A DNA stretch of 64,000 nt from Clostridia bacterium (GTDB lineage Bacteria; Bacillota; Clostridia; Saccharofermentanales; Saccharofermentanaceae): assembly GCA_016287245.1 (NCBI GenBank), contig JAEEWG010000010.1, positions 33,019-97,018 on the forward strand, read 5' to 3'. Shown here piece by piece: positions 9,852-18,772 of this stretch. The translations under genes were made by a program, and so were the position numbers. The notes below the pieces were generated by a model that did not search any database, was not told the DNA's origin, and saw only the letters and a program-made list of their open reading frames with translations. Each line of letters opens with the position of its first letter. The first letter of the stretch is position 1.

Positions 9852-9895
9852 ACCGGCGGTTCCGCTCCAGAAGGGAGTTTGGGCCGCCGGTTTTC
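9852..9895 (+). terminator. Terminator after the small lipoprotein
   Basis: ACCGGCGG (9852-9859) pairs with CCGCCGGT (9884-9891), followed by TTTCC. Confidence 0.8.
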
Positions 9896-9924
9896 CTTTG
9901 CCATGATTGTTCACAAAACGTTTT

Positions 9925-9953
9925 TTGTATTTATAGCCTGCCGGTGTTAAAAT
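9925..9953 (+). promoter_or_regulatory. Promoter of the first GAGIGGG-repeat protein
   Basis: TTGTAT (9925-9930), 17-base spacer, TAAAAT (9948-9953). About 75 bases separate it from the ATG at 10029. Confidence 0.55.
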
Positions 9954-10028
9954 ATAGTTTGGAATATAGTATGTATCAGTATGATCACGCGAACAGCGTT
10001 TTCATTTTATAGTAAAGGACAGAATGGT

Positions 10029-12851
10029 ATGAAGAAGAAAAGAATACGTATTATTTCAGTATTGATCAGTGTGATGCTCGTTGTGGGGAATGCGGGCGCA
10101 ATGGTTATGGCAGATGATGATCCGCAGCAGCCTGTGACATATATTTACAGGGATAGTGAGGATTATAATACCAAGCAAAGGGAATGCACAGCTTATACAT
10201 CGTTAAGTGAAACGATGCCGACTACCTGGACGGATGGCTTCTATTTCCTAGATGACAACGTAGAATATGACGAACCCATAGTGATCCAAGCTTCTGATAA
10301 TGATGCTACTGTGTGTTTGATACTTGGCGATGGATTTACCTTGAAAGCGACGGAAGGCATTATCGTTAAGACAGGAAAACTCGCTGTTTATACGCAATCT
10401 GATGACAGTGGAAAGATCATTGCCAGTTCATCCGATAATGCAGGAATTGGATTTGATTCGCGAAACGCTGACTTTTATTTTGCTGGTGGCGTGCTTATAG
10501 CACAAGGTGCAGCAGATTGTGCGGGGATTGGTGGTAAAGCAGACGGCCCGGTGGGAGATATTATGTTTTATGGTGGTACTGTCACTTCCAAAGGCGGCGC
10601 AAATGGTGCGGGCATTGGAGCTGGAAAAGGGAACCGATCTTATTATGAATATATTAATGTGTATCGTGGCGAGGTAACTGCGATCGGCGGCCAGGATGGC
10701 GCAGGTATCGGTGGTGGTAAAGAAAGTTCGGCAGGCAATATGCTTTTTCAAGGCGGTGTGATCAACGCCACAGGAAAAGGTCTTGCTCCTGGAGTTGGTG
10801 GATATTATCAGTTCGTCATGATGCAGTTTGGCGGAGAATGCGAAGTATTTGCGCAGGGTGGTGATCAAGGTGGTGCCGCTTATGGATTTGCTGCTGGAGA
10901 TTATACTGCAAGTGTCTTAGCTTCAGTTAACATTTACAATAGTAAAGTGACAGGTTTCGCTGGTCCGGGTGCGGCATGTTTCGGTGCCGGATATGGTGTT
11001 ACCTTAGATGAAACATCCGGTTTTGTTATGATTTCTGCGAATGAAATGGAAGTGCTTGATATTACTGCAATAGCAGGCGAGTCGGAAATCGATGGTCAAG
11101 TCCTTGCGGGACAGGCATTCGGAAATGGCGCAGGTGTTGAAACAGGCTATCCTTCTGTAAACTCGATTTCGAACCCTGTTGCTGTTAAAGTCGGACTGGA
11201 AGGCACTTTGGTTTTAGAAGATGACCGTATGGAGGCCTGCAAAGAAAAGATCGTTAAGATTCAGCTTTGTGATCATCCGGACTGCACTACTTACACGGAT
11301 CGTGGCGCTTATCATATGAAGGAAAGGTACTGTCCTTATTGTAAAGGTACTGATTTGTCAGCAGGACAGGCCCATTCCTTTGATCCGCAAACGCATATAT
11401 GCATCTGTGGACGACAAGGATACAAGGTTACGGTGATTGGACTTGAAACTTCTGAATGGAGTATGTCCTCAGATGAAGGAATTCACATAGATTATAGTGC
11501 TGGGGATGCGCCGGGAAATTTATACTATTTCCTTGACTCAATCGACCGTGAGATTGTTGTGAAGAGTGCGACCTATGTCGATCCGGAAGATGGTCAGACA
11601 AAAGATTTTACGCAGTGGGTTTTGGTAACGGACGAATACGATCCTAGTAATCGATATATTAATATGTGGATGCCGGCCTCTGATGTTACTTTTGAAATCG
11701 CAGTCATGATGAATCTTTCCTTTGACTGCAATGGCGGTACTGGTGGAATGGATGAACCGGATCCGATCGAGCGTGGCACAGAATACACTCTCCCGGATTG
11801 TGGGTTTACAGCTCCTTCCGGCATGATCTTCGCCGGATGGAAGATCGGGGATTCCGATGAGATCCTGCCTGCAGGCGAGAAGATCACGGTCGATACGGAT
11901 CTGACGCTGGTTGCTCAGTGGGTGGAAGCGAATCAGGCGACGATCAAGTCCGGTAATGTTGACTTTGACGGCTGCATCCGTCTGATGTTCAGAATGAACT
12001 TCTCTCCGGATCTTCTTTCTGATTCCGGTCTCTGTGTGGAAGTGGAAAAACACGGGGATACGACGTATGTCTACCTGGATGATACGAGCCTTGTTTCCCA
12101 GAAGAATGGTGATTACTATATCTCCCTTCCGGTACCGATCCCTGAGTTTGCGGATGACGTGACGATCAGGGTCGTGGATGGAACAGGAACTACGGTGAAA
12201 CTCGTTACCTCTTCCGGAGAACGTCTGGAAAATGACAGCTTTACATATTCCGTCATGACATATGCCGAGAATAAGCAGAACTCTGAAGATCAGAATATGG
12301 CTACTCTGGCAAAGGCACTGTACTGGTACGGTGTCGCTTCCCAGAACTATTTCGGCTATGACAGCGGAAAGACATTTGTTTTTGATGAAAGCCTTTTCCC
12401 TGCCTCGATTCCGACTCGACTCGAGGAGTTTAAGTATGTGAAAGACGGGGAGTGTCCGGATGGTATTGAAAAGACAACGATCAAGGCCTATTTCGAGTCC
12501 GACAACACTCTGAGCATCACGTTCTATACGGATGGAAGCGTTCCTGTTTCCGACTATGAGATTATTGTGACAGATCATGATGATCCGAGTAATGATGTCA
12601 ATGCCAATCTTCTTTATGGCAGCAGGAAAGTTTCTGTCGAGGTAGAGAATATCCCGGCTCCGATGCTCGGTAAGGCATACGACTTTACGATTTCATATGG
12701 TGACAAGACATATACGATCACGGCCAGCCCGATGACTTATGCGCTGACATCAACTAAGAGTTCCAATGTGGACAGACAGCATCTGGGAATTGCTTTCTTC
12801 TGCTATTATGCGGCTGCCTATGACTACTTCCATGGCAATGGGCAGATCTGA
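10029..12851 (+). CDS. Large secreted surface protein with GAGIGGG repeats and InlB-type repeat
   Basis: 940 residues from ATG 10029, preferred over an upstream in-frame ATG at 9981 because it starts a clean signal peptide (MKKKRIRIISVLISVMLVVG) and has AAAGGA 9 bases upstream. Residues about 134-290 hold repeated AGIGGG/GAGIG units spaced 25-40 residues apart, suggesting a beta-helix or similar stack. Residues about 415-470 have cysteine/histidine pairs like a zinc ribbon (CDHPDC, CPYC, CICG). Residues about 563-632 match the Listeria-Bacteroides (InlB B) repeat: FDCNGGTGG ... FAGWKIG ... TLVAQW. The last 300 residues are shared with the product of 21403-23601. No sortase motif or membrane anchor seen. 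The first half is more AT-rich than the second. A small peptide gene follows after 47 bases. Function unknown; adhesion or matrix role is inference. Confidence 0.85.
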   Translation: MKKKRIRIISVLISVMLVVGNAGAMVMADDDPQQPVTYIYRDSEDYNTKQRECTAYTSLSETMPTTWTDGFYFLDDNVEYDEPIVIQASDNDATVCLILGDGFTLKATEGIIVKTGKLAVYTQSDDSGKIIASSSDNAGIGFDSRNADFYFAGGVLIAQGAADCAGIGGKADGPVGDIMFYGGTVTSKGGANGAGIGAGKGNRSYYEYINVYRGEVTAIGGQDGAGIGGGKESSAGNMLFQGGVINATGKGLAPGVGGYYQFVMMQFGGECEVFAQGGDQGGAAYGFAAGDYTASVLASVNIYNSKVTGFAGPGAACFGAGYGVTLDETSGFVMISANEMEVLDITAIAGESEIDGQVLAGQAFGNGAGVETGYPSVNSISNPVAVKVGLEGTLVLEDDRMEACKEKIVKIQLCDHPDCTTYTDRGAYHMKERYCPYCKGTDLSAGQAHSFDPQTHICICGRQGYKVTVIGLETSEWSMSSDEGIHIDYSAGDAPGNLYYFLDSIDREIVVKSATYVDPEDGQTKDFTQWVLVTDEYDPSNRYINMWMPASDVTFEIAVMMNLSFDCNGGTGGMDEPDPIERGTEYTLPDCGFTAPSGMIFAGWKIGDSDEILPAGEKITVDTDLTLVAQWVEANQATIKSGNVDFDGCIRLMFRMNFSPDLLSDSGLCVEVEKHGDTTYVYLDDTSLVSQKNGDYYISLPVPIPEFADDVTIRVVDGTGTTVKLVTSSGERLENDSFTYSVMTYAENKQNSEDQNMATLAKALYWYGVASQNYFGYDSGKTFVFDESLFPASIPTRLEEFKYVKDGECPDGIEKTTIKAYFESDNTLSITFYTDGSVPVSDYEIIVTDHDDPSNDVNANLLYGSRKVSVEVENIPAPMLGKAYDFTISYGDKTYTITASPMTYALTSTKSSNVDRQHLGIAFFCYYAAAYDYFHGNGQI

Positions 12852-12898
12852 GGCAAGAAAGCATCTTATGATTTGGAAATGAGTGAAGGAGACCAGAT

Positions 12899-13021
12899 AT
12901 GAACGAATTATATGAACCAATAAAGATCGAGATCATCGCATTTGAGACCGAAGATGTGATCGTGACGAGCGATCTTTCCAGTCATGGCTATGGCGGCGAA
13001 GAGGATGAATTAAACGATTAA
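12899..13021 (+). CDS. 40-residue acidic peptide, FET(E/D)D family, copy 1
   Basis: ATG at 12899 follows GAAGGAG with good spacing; the product is 40 residues, starts MNELYEPIKIEII and ends GEEDELND. It aligns without gaps over residues 1-25 to the 35-residue product of 21245-21352, with 14 identical positions (M1, N2, Y5, E6, I10, E11, I13, F15, E16, T17, D19, V22, S24, D25) and several conservative changes. Both have a Gly-Glu-Glu-Asp stretch near the C-terminus. There is no signal peptide. Both copies neighbour a GAGIGGG-repeat secreted protein: this one lies just downstream of it. Conservation of two copies and strong ribosome binding sites argue for a real gene. Function unknown. Confidence 0.8.
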   Translation: MNELYEPIKIEIIAFETEDVIVTSDLSSHGYGGEEDELND

Positions 13022-13061
13022 CGGATCGGCTGATTCTTTCCTTTGTGATTTGGAGCGATAC

Positions 13062-13595
13062 ATGAAACGTCAAACATTGTGTGTGGCTGTACTTTCCCTG
13101 GCGATCATGCTGAGCGGATGTGACGGCTGTTCGAAAAAAGAAACCGAGGATCCTTCCGTTACGGAAGGATCTTCTTCGTCCGTCACTTCTTCGATAGAAG
13201 AAACTTCGTCGGAGGTCGAATCGTCTTCCGAAGAAGAGAAACCGACTGCTTCGAAAAAGGAGTCGACCACTAAAAAAGATGAGTCTTCCGATACTTCGGA
13301 GACGACAGGAAAAGAGAGTTCATCGGAAAAAGAGACCGGGCGCGATCCGGAAACTACGGTGACTTCGGAAAGCACAGAGCAGACGGAAACGACGGCGGAA
13401 ACTAAAGATACAACGAAGGATTCTTCGGCACCGGAAGAAACGACGAAGGAAACTTCGGAAGTGACGAATACCCCGACGCCGGAACCGACGAAAGAGACTT
13501 CTTCCGAAACATCAGAGACCTCATCTTCGACACCTACACCGACGGTTACGCCTTCCGAGCATCACTACGAGGGAGAAGAAGATATTATTGGCTGA
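13062..13595 (+). CDS. Ser/Thr/Glu-rich lipoprotein
   Basis: 177 residues from ATG 13062, which has GGAG at 13052-13055. The signal peptide ends in the lipobox LSGC (Cys at residue 20). Nearly all of the mature part is low complexity Ser, Thr, Glu and Lys, with PTPEPT/TPTPTV segments near the end, so it is probably an extended stalk with no folded domain. It lies 40 bases after the small peptide gene and may share its transcript. The 3' end overlaps the convergent gene by 11 bases. A perfect 10-bp inverted repeat sits inside its coding region at 13149-13171. Function unknown. Confidence 0.75.
   Translation: MKRQTLCVAVLSLAIMLSGCDGCSKKETEDPSVTEGSSSSVTSSIEETSSEVESSSEEEKPTASKKESTTKKDESSDTSETTGKESSSEKETGRDPETTVTSESTEQTETTAETKDTTKDSSAPEETTKETSEVTNTPTPEPTKETSSETSETSSSTPTPTVTPSEHHYEGEEDIIG
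13149..13171 (+). repeat. Perfect inverted repeat inside the Ser/Thr-rich lipoprotein gene
   Basis: GATCCTTCCG and CGGAAGGATC, separated by only TTA, then a pyrimidine-rich stretch. It could form a hairpin in the mRNA about 90 bases after the start codon. A terminator or attenuator role is not shown. Confidence 0.6.
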
Positions 13596-14424
13596 TGTCC
13601 CTTTGGGAGACGCAGATATGTCTTTTGTCGATATCTTCAAAGATGAATTCGCGGTTCATATGAGAAATCGCGTCTGATTCTTCCAGCGTCTTTATAAGTT
13701 TTACTCCGCTGCTTTGAAGTTCCATCTGAAGCATCATGGGCTCGGAAACGTAGATATATAGATCGTACGGGGCGCCGGTGGAAACCGGTGAGCCCTTTAC
13801 CAGATTGATCTCGATGTTATCCCGGGAGATACGGATATGCGGCATGGATTCGTCGTCGAGATGGGCGGCGTGGAATCCCAGATGGTCTTCGTAAAAGGCG
13901 GAAGTGAGGTAAGGATCCTCGCAGACGAAAACAGGCGCAAGGCTGTTCATCAGATGCAGATTGGAAGATCCGTCGGAATCCTCCGGTCCATTGGGCTCGA
14001 TCTTCTCCGGATCGATTTTCCCTTCCGGAAGATCTTTGTTATAGGCAAATCCGAGAAGCGGCGTACAGAAAGATTCTTCGATCTTTCCGAGTTCTCCGTG
14101 CATCCGGATACGGCTCGTCAGTTCTTCCGGTGTCGGATTTTTCGGGATGTTTTCCATTGCCTCGATAAGCTCCGTATATTTCACCAGATTCAGAAAACGC
14201 ATATAAAGCGGGAGGATCTCATCGCATGCTTTCGGGAGGTCTCTTTTTCCGTGCAGGAACTGCATTCCGTACTCCACGGCTTCCACAGGAAGTGCGGCGA
14301 ACAGACGGTTTTGAAAACTCAACTCCTCCATGGCATTGTCGGCCACATTTCCGGAAGAGAGGACGCGGGAGATCTCATCAAAGACCAGATTGATGTCGTG
14401 CTGGGGGTATGTTTTGGAAAGCAT
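13585..14424 (-). CDS. VOC (glyoxalase-like) domain protein with helical N-terminal region
   Basis: 279 residues. AAGGAG six bases before the ATG supports the start at 14424. Residues about 160-275 look like a single vicinal oxygen chelate domain: LAPVFVCEDPYLTSAFYEDH, then LGFHA and HIRISRDNIEINLVKG, ending FIFEDIDKRHICVSQ, as in bleomycin-resistance and glyoxalase-like proteins. Residues 1-155 are helical and not recognised. It lies 19 bases downstream of the leftward HEXXH lipoprotein gene, so the two are probably co-transcribed. Substrate cannot be guessed. Confidence 0.75.
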   Translation of the reverse strand: MLSKTYPQHDINLVFDEISRVLSSGNVADNAMEELSFQNRLFAALPVEAVEYGMQFLHGKRDLPKACDEILPLYMRFLNLVKYTELIEAMENIPKNPTPEELTSRIRMHGELGKIEESFCTPLLGFAYNKDLPEGKIDPEKIEPNGPEDSDGSSNLHLMNSLAPVFVCEDPYLTSAFYEDHLGFHAAHLDDESMPHIRISRDNIEINLVKGSPVSTGAPYDLYIYVSEPMMLQMELQSSGVKLIKTLEESDAISHMNREFIFEDIDKRHICVSQRDISQ

Positions 14425-14443
14425 GAAAAACTCCTTTGGATGT

Positions 14444-15820
14444 TTACTTGATCTCGGGTCTTTTGATCTCGTTCAGAGGTGTCAGATACAGCTCGAAGCT
14501 GTTTACCGTTCCGGTCTCGAAATCGTAGTCGAAGAGCGCAGCTTCACTGGGCCCGTAGGGTTCCCCGCTGTCGTCTAAGAGACGGATCTGTCCTGAAAGC
14601 CTGTACTTGCCATTGAGGAAGATTCCGGCGATCGGAACACCGTTGATCTGAAAATACTTGAATTGTTCGATCTGGTCGAATATCGCGAAAGTCCAGTTCT
14701 TTGCTTCCTCATCTGAAAACATGAGAGAGGAGAGGAATTCTTCGTTTGCAGACGGGAAATGGCCGAAATCAAAGTCTTTACTGTTTATGCAGCGAAGGAT
14801 ATGACAGAAGATCTTATCGGTTTTATAATCACCTGGCATGTTCTTTTCGTAAAGACGGATCAGAACATCTTCCGGACGAAGTACTTCTTCAGACGGAAGA
14901 CGCTTATAGGTCATGCAGTCCATGGTGGTGTAGAAGGACCAGATCTCCTGGATCGAAAAACCGTTCTTCTGCAGAAGGTCGGCGAGGAACCAGGCGGAAT
15001 CGTGACAGAAGAAAGCTTCATCGATGAGGTCGCTTCCGAAGATGTATTCCATTCCCGTCAGGAACTGTACCGCGCTCCTGTAAGACCAGGTGTAGTGCAT
15101 GAAGTATTTCGCGGTATAAAGCTCCGCGCCTGCTTCCATGAAGAAGGCCGCTTCGTCAGAGTGTTCAATGATGGAATTGTCCGATGCAGGGATATCGTGG
15201 ATCGGATAGACGTTTTCCTTGGTAAAAGATGCTTTCTCGAGAGGACCGTCAATATGCGAATCCACAAAATGCATCAGTTCGTGCATGATCGTGCTTTCGA
15301 TAGGAATATTCTCGGCTGTCAGATAGGTCCTGTTCATCATCACGACATTTGTGGAAGAGGAATATTCTCCGGAATGCTTTTCGCTTATGACACCGAGCGT
15401 GATGCGAAGGCTGTTCACTTTCGCGAGAAAGTAAGATTCGTTTTCGGGCTTTAAGTGATCGGCAATGACCGGGAAAAGGTTATACATATATGGTACATAA
15501 TCTCCGAGACGGCCATTGGTGTCGATCGCATTGGAGTAGCGGCGGAAAAGATCATATTTGCCGCGGAGGGATTCCTCCGGGATCCCGTATTTTCCAGCGG
15601 TCTCGAGTGCTTCTGCTTTGGCTTCTACATCCGGGTCCGGGGTCGGCGTCGGAGAAGGCGTCGGCGTGGAAGTGGCACGCGTCGTCGCAGGCGGAAGTGT
15701 CGGAATCTCCTGCTTTTCGGTCTCCGTGATCTTCGCAATTAAACTGCAGCCGGAAAAGCTTGAACTTAGCAGGATCGAAACTGAAAGAAGAAGGCTGATG
15801 AGTCGATTGTTCCGATGCAT
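14444..15820 (-). CDS. Lipoprotein with HEXXH motif, putative zinc metallopeptidase
   Basis: 458 residues. Signal peptide with lipobox FSGC (Cys at residue 25), then a Thr/Pro-rich linker (TPTPSPTPTPDPD) to about residue 62. H180-E-L-M-H184 in the context IMHELMHFVDSH is a classical zinc-binding HEXXH helix; a further ligand may be a Glu downstream such as in DEAAFFMEAGAELY. This supports an extracellular membrane-anchored metallopeptidase, though no exact family was recognised. GGGAGAGAG precedes the ATG. Downstream gene is the VOC-domain protein. It is divergent from the PerR-like gene across about 200 bases. Confidence 0.75.
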   Translation of the reverse strand: MHRNNRLISLLLSVSILLSSSFSGCSLIAKITETEKQEIPTLPPATTRATSTPTPSPTPTPDPDVEAKAEALETAGKYGIPEESLRGKYDLFRRYSNAIDTNGRLGDYVPYMYNLFPVIADHLKPENESYFLAKVNSLRITLGVISEKHSGEYSSSTNVVMMNRTYLTAENIPIESTIMHELMHFVDSHIDGPLEKASFTKENVYPIHDIPASDNSIIEHSDEAAFFMEAGAELYTAKYFMHYTWSYRSAVQFLTGMEYIFGSDLIDEAFFCHDSAWFLADLLQKNGFSIQEIWSFYTTMDCMTYKRLPSEEVLRPEDVLIRLYEKNMPGDYKTDKIFCHILRCINSKDFDFGHFPSANEEFLSSLMFSDEEAKNWTFAIFDQIEQFKYFQINGVPIAGIFLNGKYRLSGQIRLLDDSGEPYGPSEAALFDYDFETGTVNSFELYLTPLNEIKRPEIK

Positions 15821-15908
15821 AAAATCTCTCTCCCAAGAAACATACTATATTCAGATTATAGTCTATTCATGCGTGTTTAGGAAATATCAGAAATGTTAGA
15901 GAAATATG

Positions 15909-15937
15909 TTGACAAAATCCTTATTAGGATGTAATAT
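15909..15937 (+). promoter_or_regulatory. Promoter and possible PerR operator
   Basis: TTGACA (15909-15914), 17-base spacer, TAATAT (15932-15937). An inverted repeat TATTA-N5-TAATA (15922-15926 and 15932-15936) overlaps the -10 element; it is AT-rich and of about the size of a Fur/PerR site. Autoregulation is inference. Confidence 0.55.
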
Positions 15938-16027
15938 CAATAATGTAAAAGCACTTGGACAGAAAATGTAGTTCCCAAAGTGGTTTTCTTAAGATCTTCA
16001 TGGCAGTATCAGCAAAGGAGTTAGTAG

Positions 16028-16426
16028 ATGCAGGAGAGGAATACGCTTCAGAAAAGGATCGTACATGAGACCTTGATCTCGATGTGTAATCACCCGACCG
16101 CGGATGAGGTAGTGGCGGAAGTGCAGAGCAGTTATCCGTCGATCTCCCGTGCCACGGTGTACCGCATCCTAAACAAACTCGCCGATTCCGGTGAGGCTCT
16201 CCGAATCCGCATCAACAACGGAGCCGACCATTTCGATCACCAGACGTTCCCGCATTATCACGTGCATTGCAGCGTGTGCGGAAAAGTCGCGGATGTCGCG
16301 ATGCCGGTGGAAGAACTTGCCGGTATGCTCTCGGATACTTCCGGATATAAGATCCTGGGATACTCGCTTCAGTTCGACGGACTTTGCCCGGAGTGCATGA
16401 AAGTGGAGGAAGAGCAGGGCGCGTAA
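16028..16426 (+). CDS. perR: Fur-family regulator, PerR-like
   Basis: 132 residues, a normal Fur/PerR length. N-terminal winged helix (ISRATVYRILNKL) followed by the metal-binding dimerisation domain: HFDHQTFPHYHVHC, then two CXXC pairs (CSVC and CPEC) that hold structural zinc. Peroxide sensing by histidine oxidation is typical for PerR; assignment as PerR rather than Fur or Zur rests on the neighbouring rubrerythrin gene 48 bases downstream, which is a common PerR target. GGAG at 16017-16020 supports ATG 16028. Confidence 0.85.
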   Translation: MQERNTLQKRIVHETLISMCNHPTADEVVAEVQSSYPSISRATVYRILNKLADSGEALRIRINNGADHFDHQTFPHYHVHCSVCGKVADVAMPVEELAGMLSDTSGYKILGYSLQFDGLCPECMKVEEEQGA

Positions 16427-16474
16427 GGGTGCCGGTTCTTTTTAAAAATCTATCTAAGACAAGGAGTTGCAATT

Positions 16475-17062
16475 ATGACTAAGTTTGTATGTTCAGTATG
16501 TGGTTATGTGTATGAAGGACCTGACGCACCGGATGAGTGCCCGGTCTGCAAAGCCAAGAAAGCGGCTTTTAAGAAAATGGAAGAGGACATGGGTCTCGCG
16601 GCTGAGCATAAGTTCGGTGTATATGCAGAGACCGTGAAGAATAATCCTGATATTTCCGAGGAGGATAAGAAGTACATCTTCGACCAGCTGAAAGCAAACT
16701 TCACCGGTGAGTGCTCCGAGGTCGGCATGTACCTCTGCATGGCTCGTATCGCTTACCGCGAGGGCTATCCGGAGATCGGACTTTACTGGGAGAAGGCTGC
16801 ATTTGAAGAGGCAGAGCATGCAGCGAAGTTTGCTGAGCTTTTAGGATCTGACCTGGAAGCAAACATGAAGGCATCCACCAAGGAGAACCTCAAGTGGCGT
16901 GTAGACTGTGAGTTCGGTGCGACAGCCGGTAAGACGGAGCTGGCGACCTGCGCGAAGAAGAATAACCTCGACGCGATCCACGACACCGTGCATGAGATGG
17001 CCCGTGATGAAGCCCGTCATGGTAAAGCCCTGAAGGGCCTTCTGGACAGATACTTCAAGTAA
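16475..17062 (+). CDS. rbr: Reverse rubrerythrin
   Basis: 195 residues. The rubredoxin domain is at the N-terminus ([12 protein letters not shown] ... CPVC, iron ligands C6, C9, C22 and C25) and the four-helix ferritin-like di-iron domain follows ([42 protein letters not shown]). This reversed order defines the reverse rubrerythrin group of obligate anaerobes, which reduces hydrogen peroxide to water in the cytoplasm. Co-transcribed with the PerR-like gene and probably regulated by it. AAGGAG just before the ATG. Ends at the hairpin at 17087-17133. Confidence 0.95.
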   Translation: MTKFVCSVCGYVYEGPDAPDECPVCKAKKAAFKKMEEDMGLAAEHKFGVYAETVKNNPDISEEDKKYIFDQLKANFTGECSEVGMYLCMARIAYREGYPEIGLYWEKAAFEEAEHAAKFAELLGSDLEANMKASTKENLKWRVDCEFGATAGKTELATCAKKNNLDAIHDTVHEMARDEARHGKALKGLLDRYFK

Positions 17063-17086
17063 GTTTCTTAAGGCAAAAAGCCTGAA

Positions 17087-17133
17087 ATTGCGTGTGGATT
17101 CTCAAAAATGGAGATTCCACACGTAATTTTTTT
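17087..17133 (+). terminator. Terminator after reverse rubrerythrin
   Basis: ATTGCGTGTGGATTCTC pairs with GAGATTCCACACGTAAT, followed by TTTTTTT. Confidence 0.9.
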
Positions 17134-17207
17134 CGGCGGCGTGCTGCCATCGCAGAAACGTCGCTGAAATGTCAAAAACTGCGACGAATTGGCGACGGCG
17201 AAGCTTT

Positions 17208-17236
17208 TTGATTCGAGGCTTCTGACATGCTATACT
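17208..17236 (+). promoter_or_regulatory. Promoter of the membrane-anchored surface protein
   Basis: TTGATT (17208-17213), 17-base spacer ending in TGC, then TATACT (17231-17236), giving an extended -10. Confidence 0.7.
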
Positions 17237-17330
17237 GAAAGAGTATTTCGGGGGCGTCTTAGACGATGAAAAAGAAGGGAAGATTCCGCACCGAAGAGGA
17301 ACTTCCCGGGCAGGATTGGAGGGTGGTCAT

Positions 17331-18704
17331 ATGAAGAGATTTCTAACAGGTTTAGTCGCAGGCATGATGCTTCTGCCGTCAATGGCTATCGCGGTTTGGG
17401 CGGATGAAGCGAAGCTTCCTTTTACACTCCAGGCACCGAAGGACGTGTCGGTTTCCTGGCTGGAAGGAAATGATTCGCCGACGACGATGGCATTTGCCGT
17501 AAGCCAGGATAATGAGATGGCGGCTTTCTATCAGCGGCTGGAACAGGCACGTCAGGACGAAAAGGCAGACGAGATATTCTCCCAGTATGACTTTGACGAT
17601 ATCTATACCCAGATACAGGTCGACTGGGCGATCGATGATGTAGAGGATCCGGTCAGCGGATGGCACTACGATCCGGCGTTCTGGGATGCAGATGAGACGC
17701 ATGGTTTCGGTTATGATACGGATGGGAATTACCGCGTCAGTGACTGGGATATGGTTGACTGGGGACTTGGAAATGCGACAGAGACGGTTCAGGAATACTG
17801 GATCATGAGAGGCGTGCCCAATGATCAACGCTGGAACGGAAATCCGGATACGAAGACGCCGGGCGTGAAGGATCAGCTGAAGCCGGAACAGTATACTTAT
17901 TCTGAAGAGGAAGAAGCCCTGTATATCGATTTCAATGAGCATACGGCATATTTTCGGGCACGCTGGGTGGTCGTGACATATGATTCCGGGACAGGTGTCA
18001 CGAAGTACTACTTTTCCGACTGGTCGGATATGTGTGCCTATGGTAAGGATGCGCAGAAAGAGGAAGCTATCACCGCTTCGGATATTCCGGCTCCGAAGAT
18101 CGTCGATCTCCGGATGACCGATGAGGATTTCAACGGACAGCCGGTCCTGGCGTTCACCCTCGAAGTACCGGATGAGGTCGCTACGATCAGCACGAAAGTC
18201 AGTGCCGCCGGAGGTGCTTTCTGGATCGATACGGAAGCCCGCCTGAAGGGGGATGAAGAATGGATCCTGATGAGCAATACGGACAGTGACGTAAAACCGG
18301 GAGAGATGAAGTGCGCCCTTGTCCATCTGGTGAAAGAAGATCAGACGATCCCGGACGGAGCAGAGGTGGAGATCCGCTGCCGCTACTTGTGCAGCCAGCC
18401 GGAACTGGACGATATTTCCTCCGAGTATTCGGAAGTGCTGACCTTCCAGACCAAGAAGATCGAGGACAAGAAAGATCCGACGCCGACACCGGAGCCGGAT
18501 GACACTCCGACACCGACGAAGGCGCCGAAGAAGACCGAGGAGAAGAAGGAAGAGAAGAAATGCTGGCTTTGCGGATTCTGTCCGTGTCCGCTGGGACTGT
18601 GCATCTTTATCTGGATCGCGATCCTGATCGTGATCACGGTCGTAGTCATCGTGATCGTGAAGAAGACACGGGAAAAGAAGAAGGACACGCCGGATAAAGA
18701 TTAA
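17331..18704 (+). CDS. Membrane-anchored extracellular protein of unknown function
   Basis: 457 residues from ATG 17331, with GGAGGG at 17318-17323. Signal peptide (MKRFLTGLVAGMMLLPSMAI, cleavage near VWA-DE). Large outside region of about 365 residues rich in Trp, Asp and Tyr, with WHYDPAFWDADETHGFGYD and a beta-rich second half. Then a linker with PTPTPEPDDTPTPTKAPKK, a CWLCGFCPCPLGLC cysteine cluster, and one membrane helix (IFIWIAILIVITVVVIVIV) ending in a basic tail. No family recognised. The cysteine cluster right at the membrane surface is unusual and could bind metal or be lipid-modified on the inside; that is inference. Confidence 0.8.
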   Translation: MKRFLTGLVAGMMLLPSMAIAVWADEAKLPFTLQAPKDVSVSWLEGNDSPTTMAFAVSQDNEMAAFYQRLEQARQDEKADEIFSQYDFDDIYTQIQVDWAIDDVEDPVSGWHYDPAFWDADETHGFGYDTDGNYRVSDWDMVDWGLGNATETVQEYWIMRGVPNDQRWNGNPDTKTPGVKDQLKPEQYTYSEEEEALYIDFNEHTAYFRARWVVVTYDSGTGVTKYYFSDWSDMCAYGKDAQKEEAITASDIPAPKIVDLRMTDEDFNGQPVLAFTLEVPDEVATISTKVSAAGGAFWIDTEARLKGDEEWILMSNTDSDVKPGEMKCALVHLVKEDQTIPDGAEVEIRCRYLCSQPELDDISSEYSEVLTFQTKKIEDKKDPTPTPEPDDTPTPTKAPKKTEEKKEEKKCWLCGFCPCPLGLCIFIWIAILIVITVVVIVIVKKTREKKKDTPDKD

Positions 18705-18772
18705 GAAGGAATGCGGGCGAAACGGAATCGCGAAATAATCAAATATGATATCAAAAGGATGAGGAAAATACT

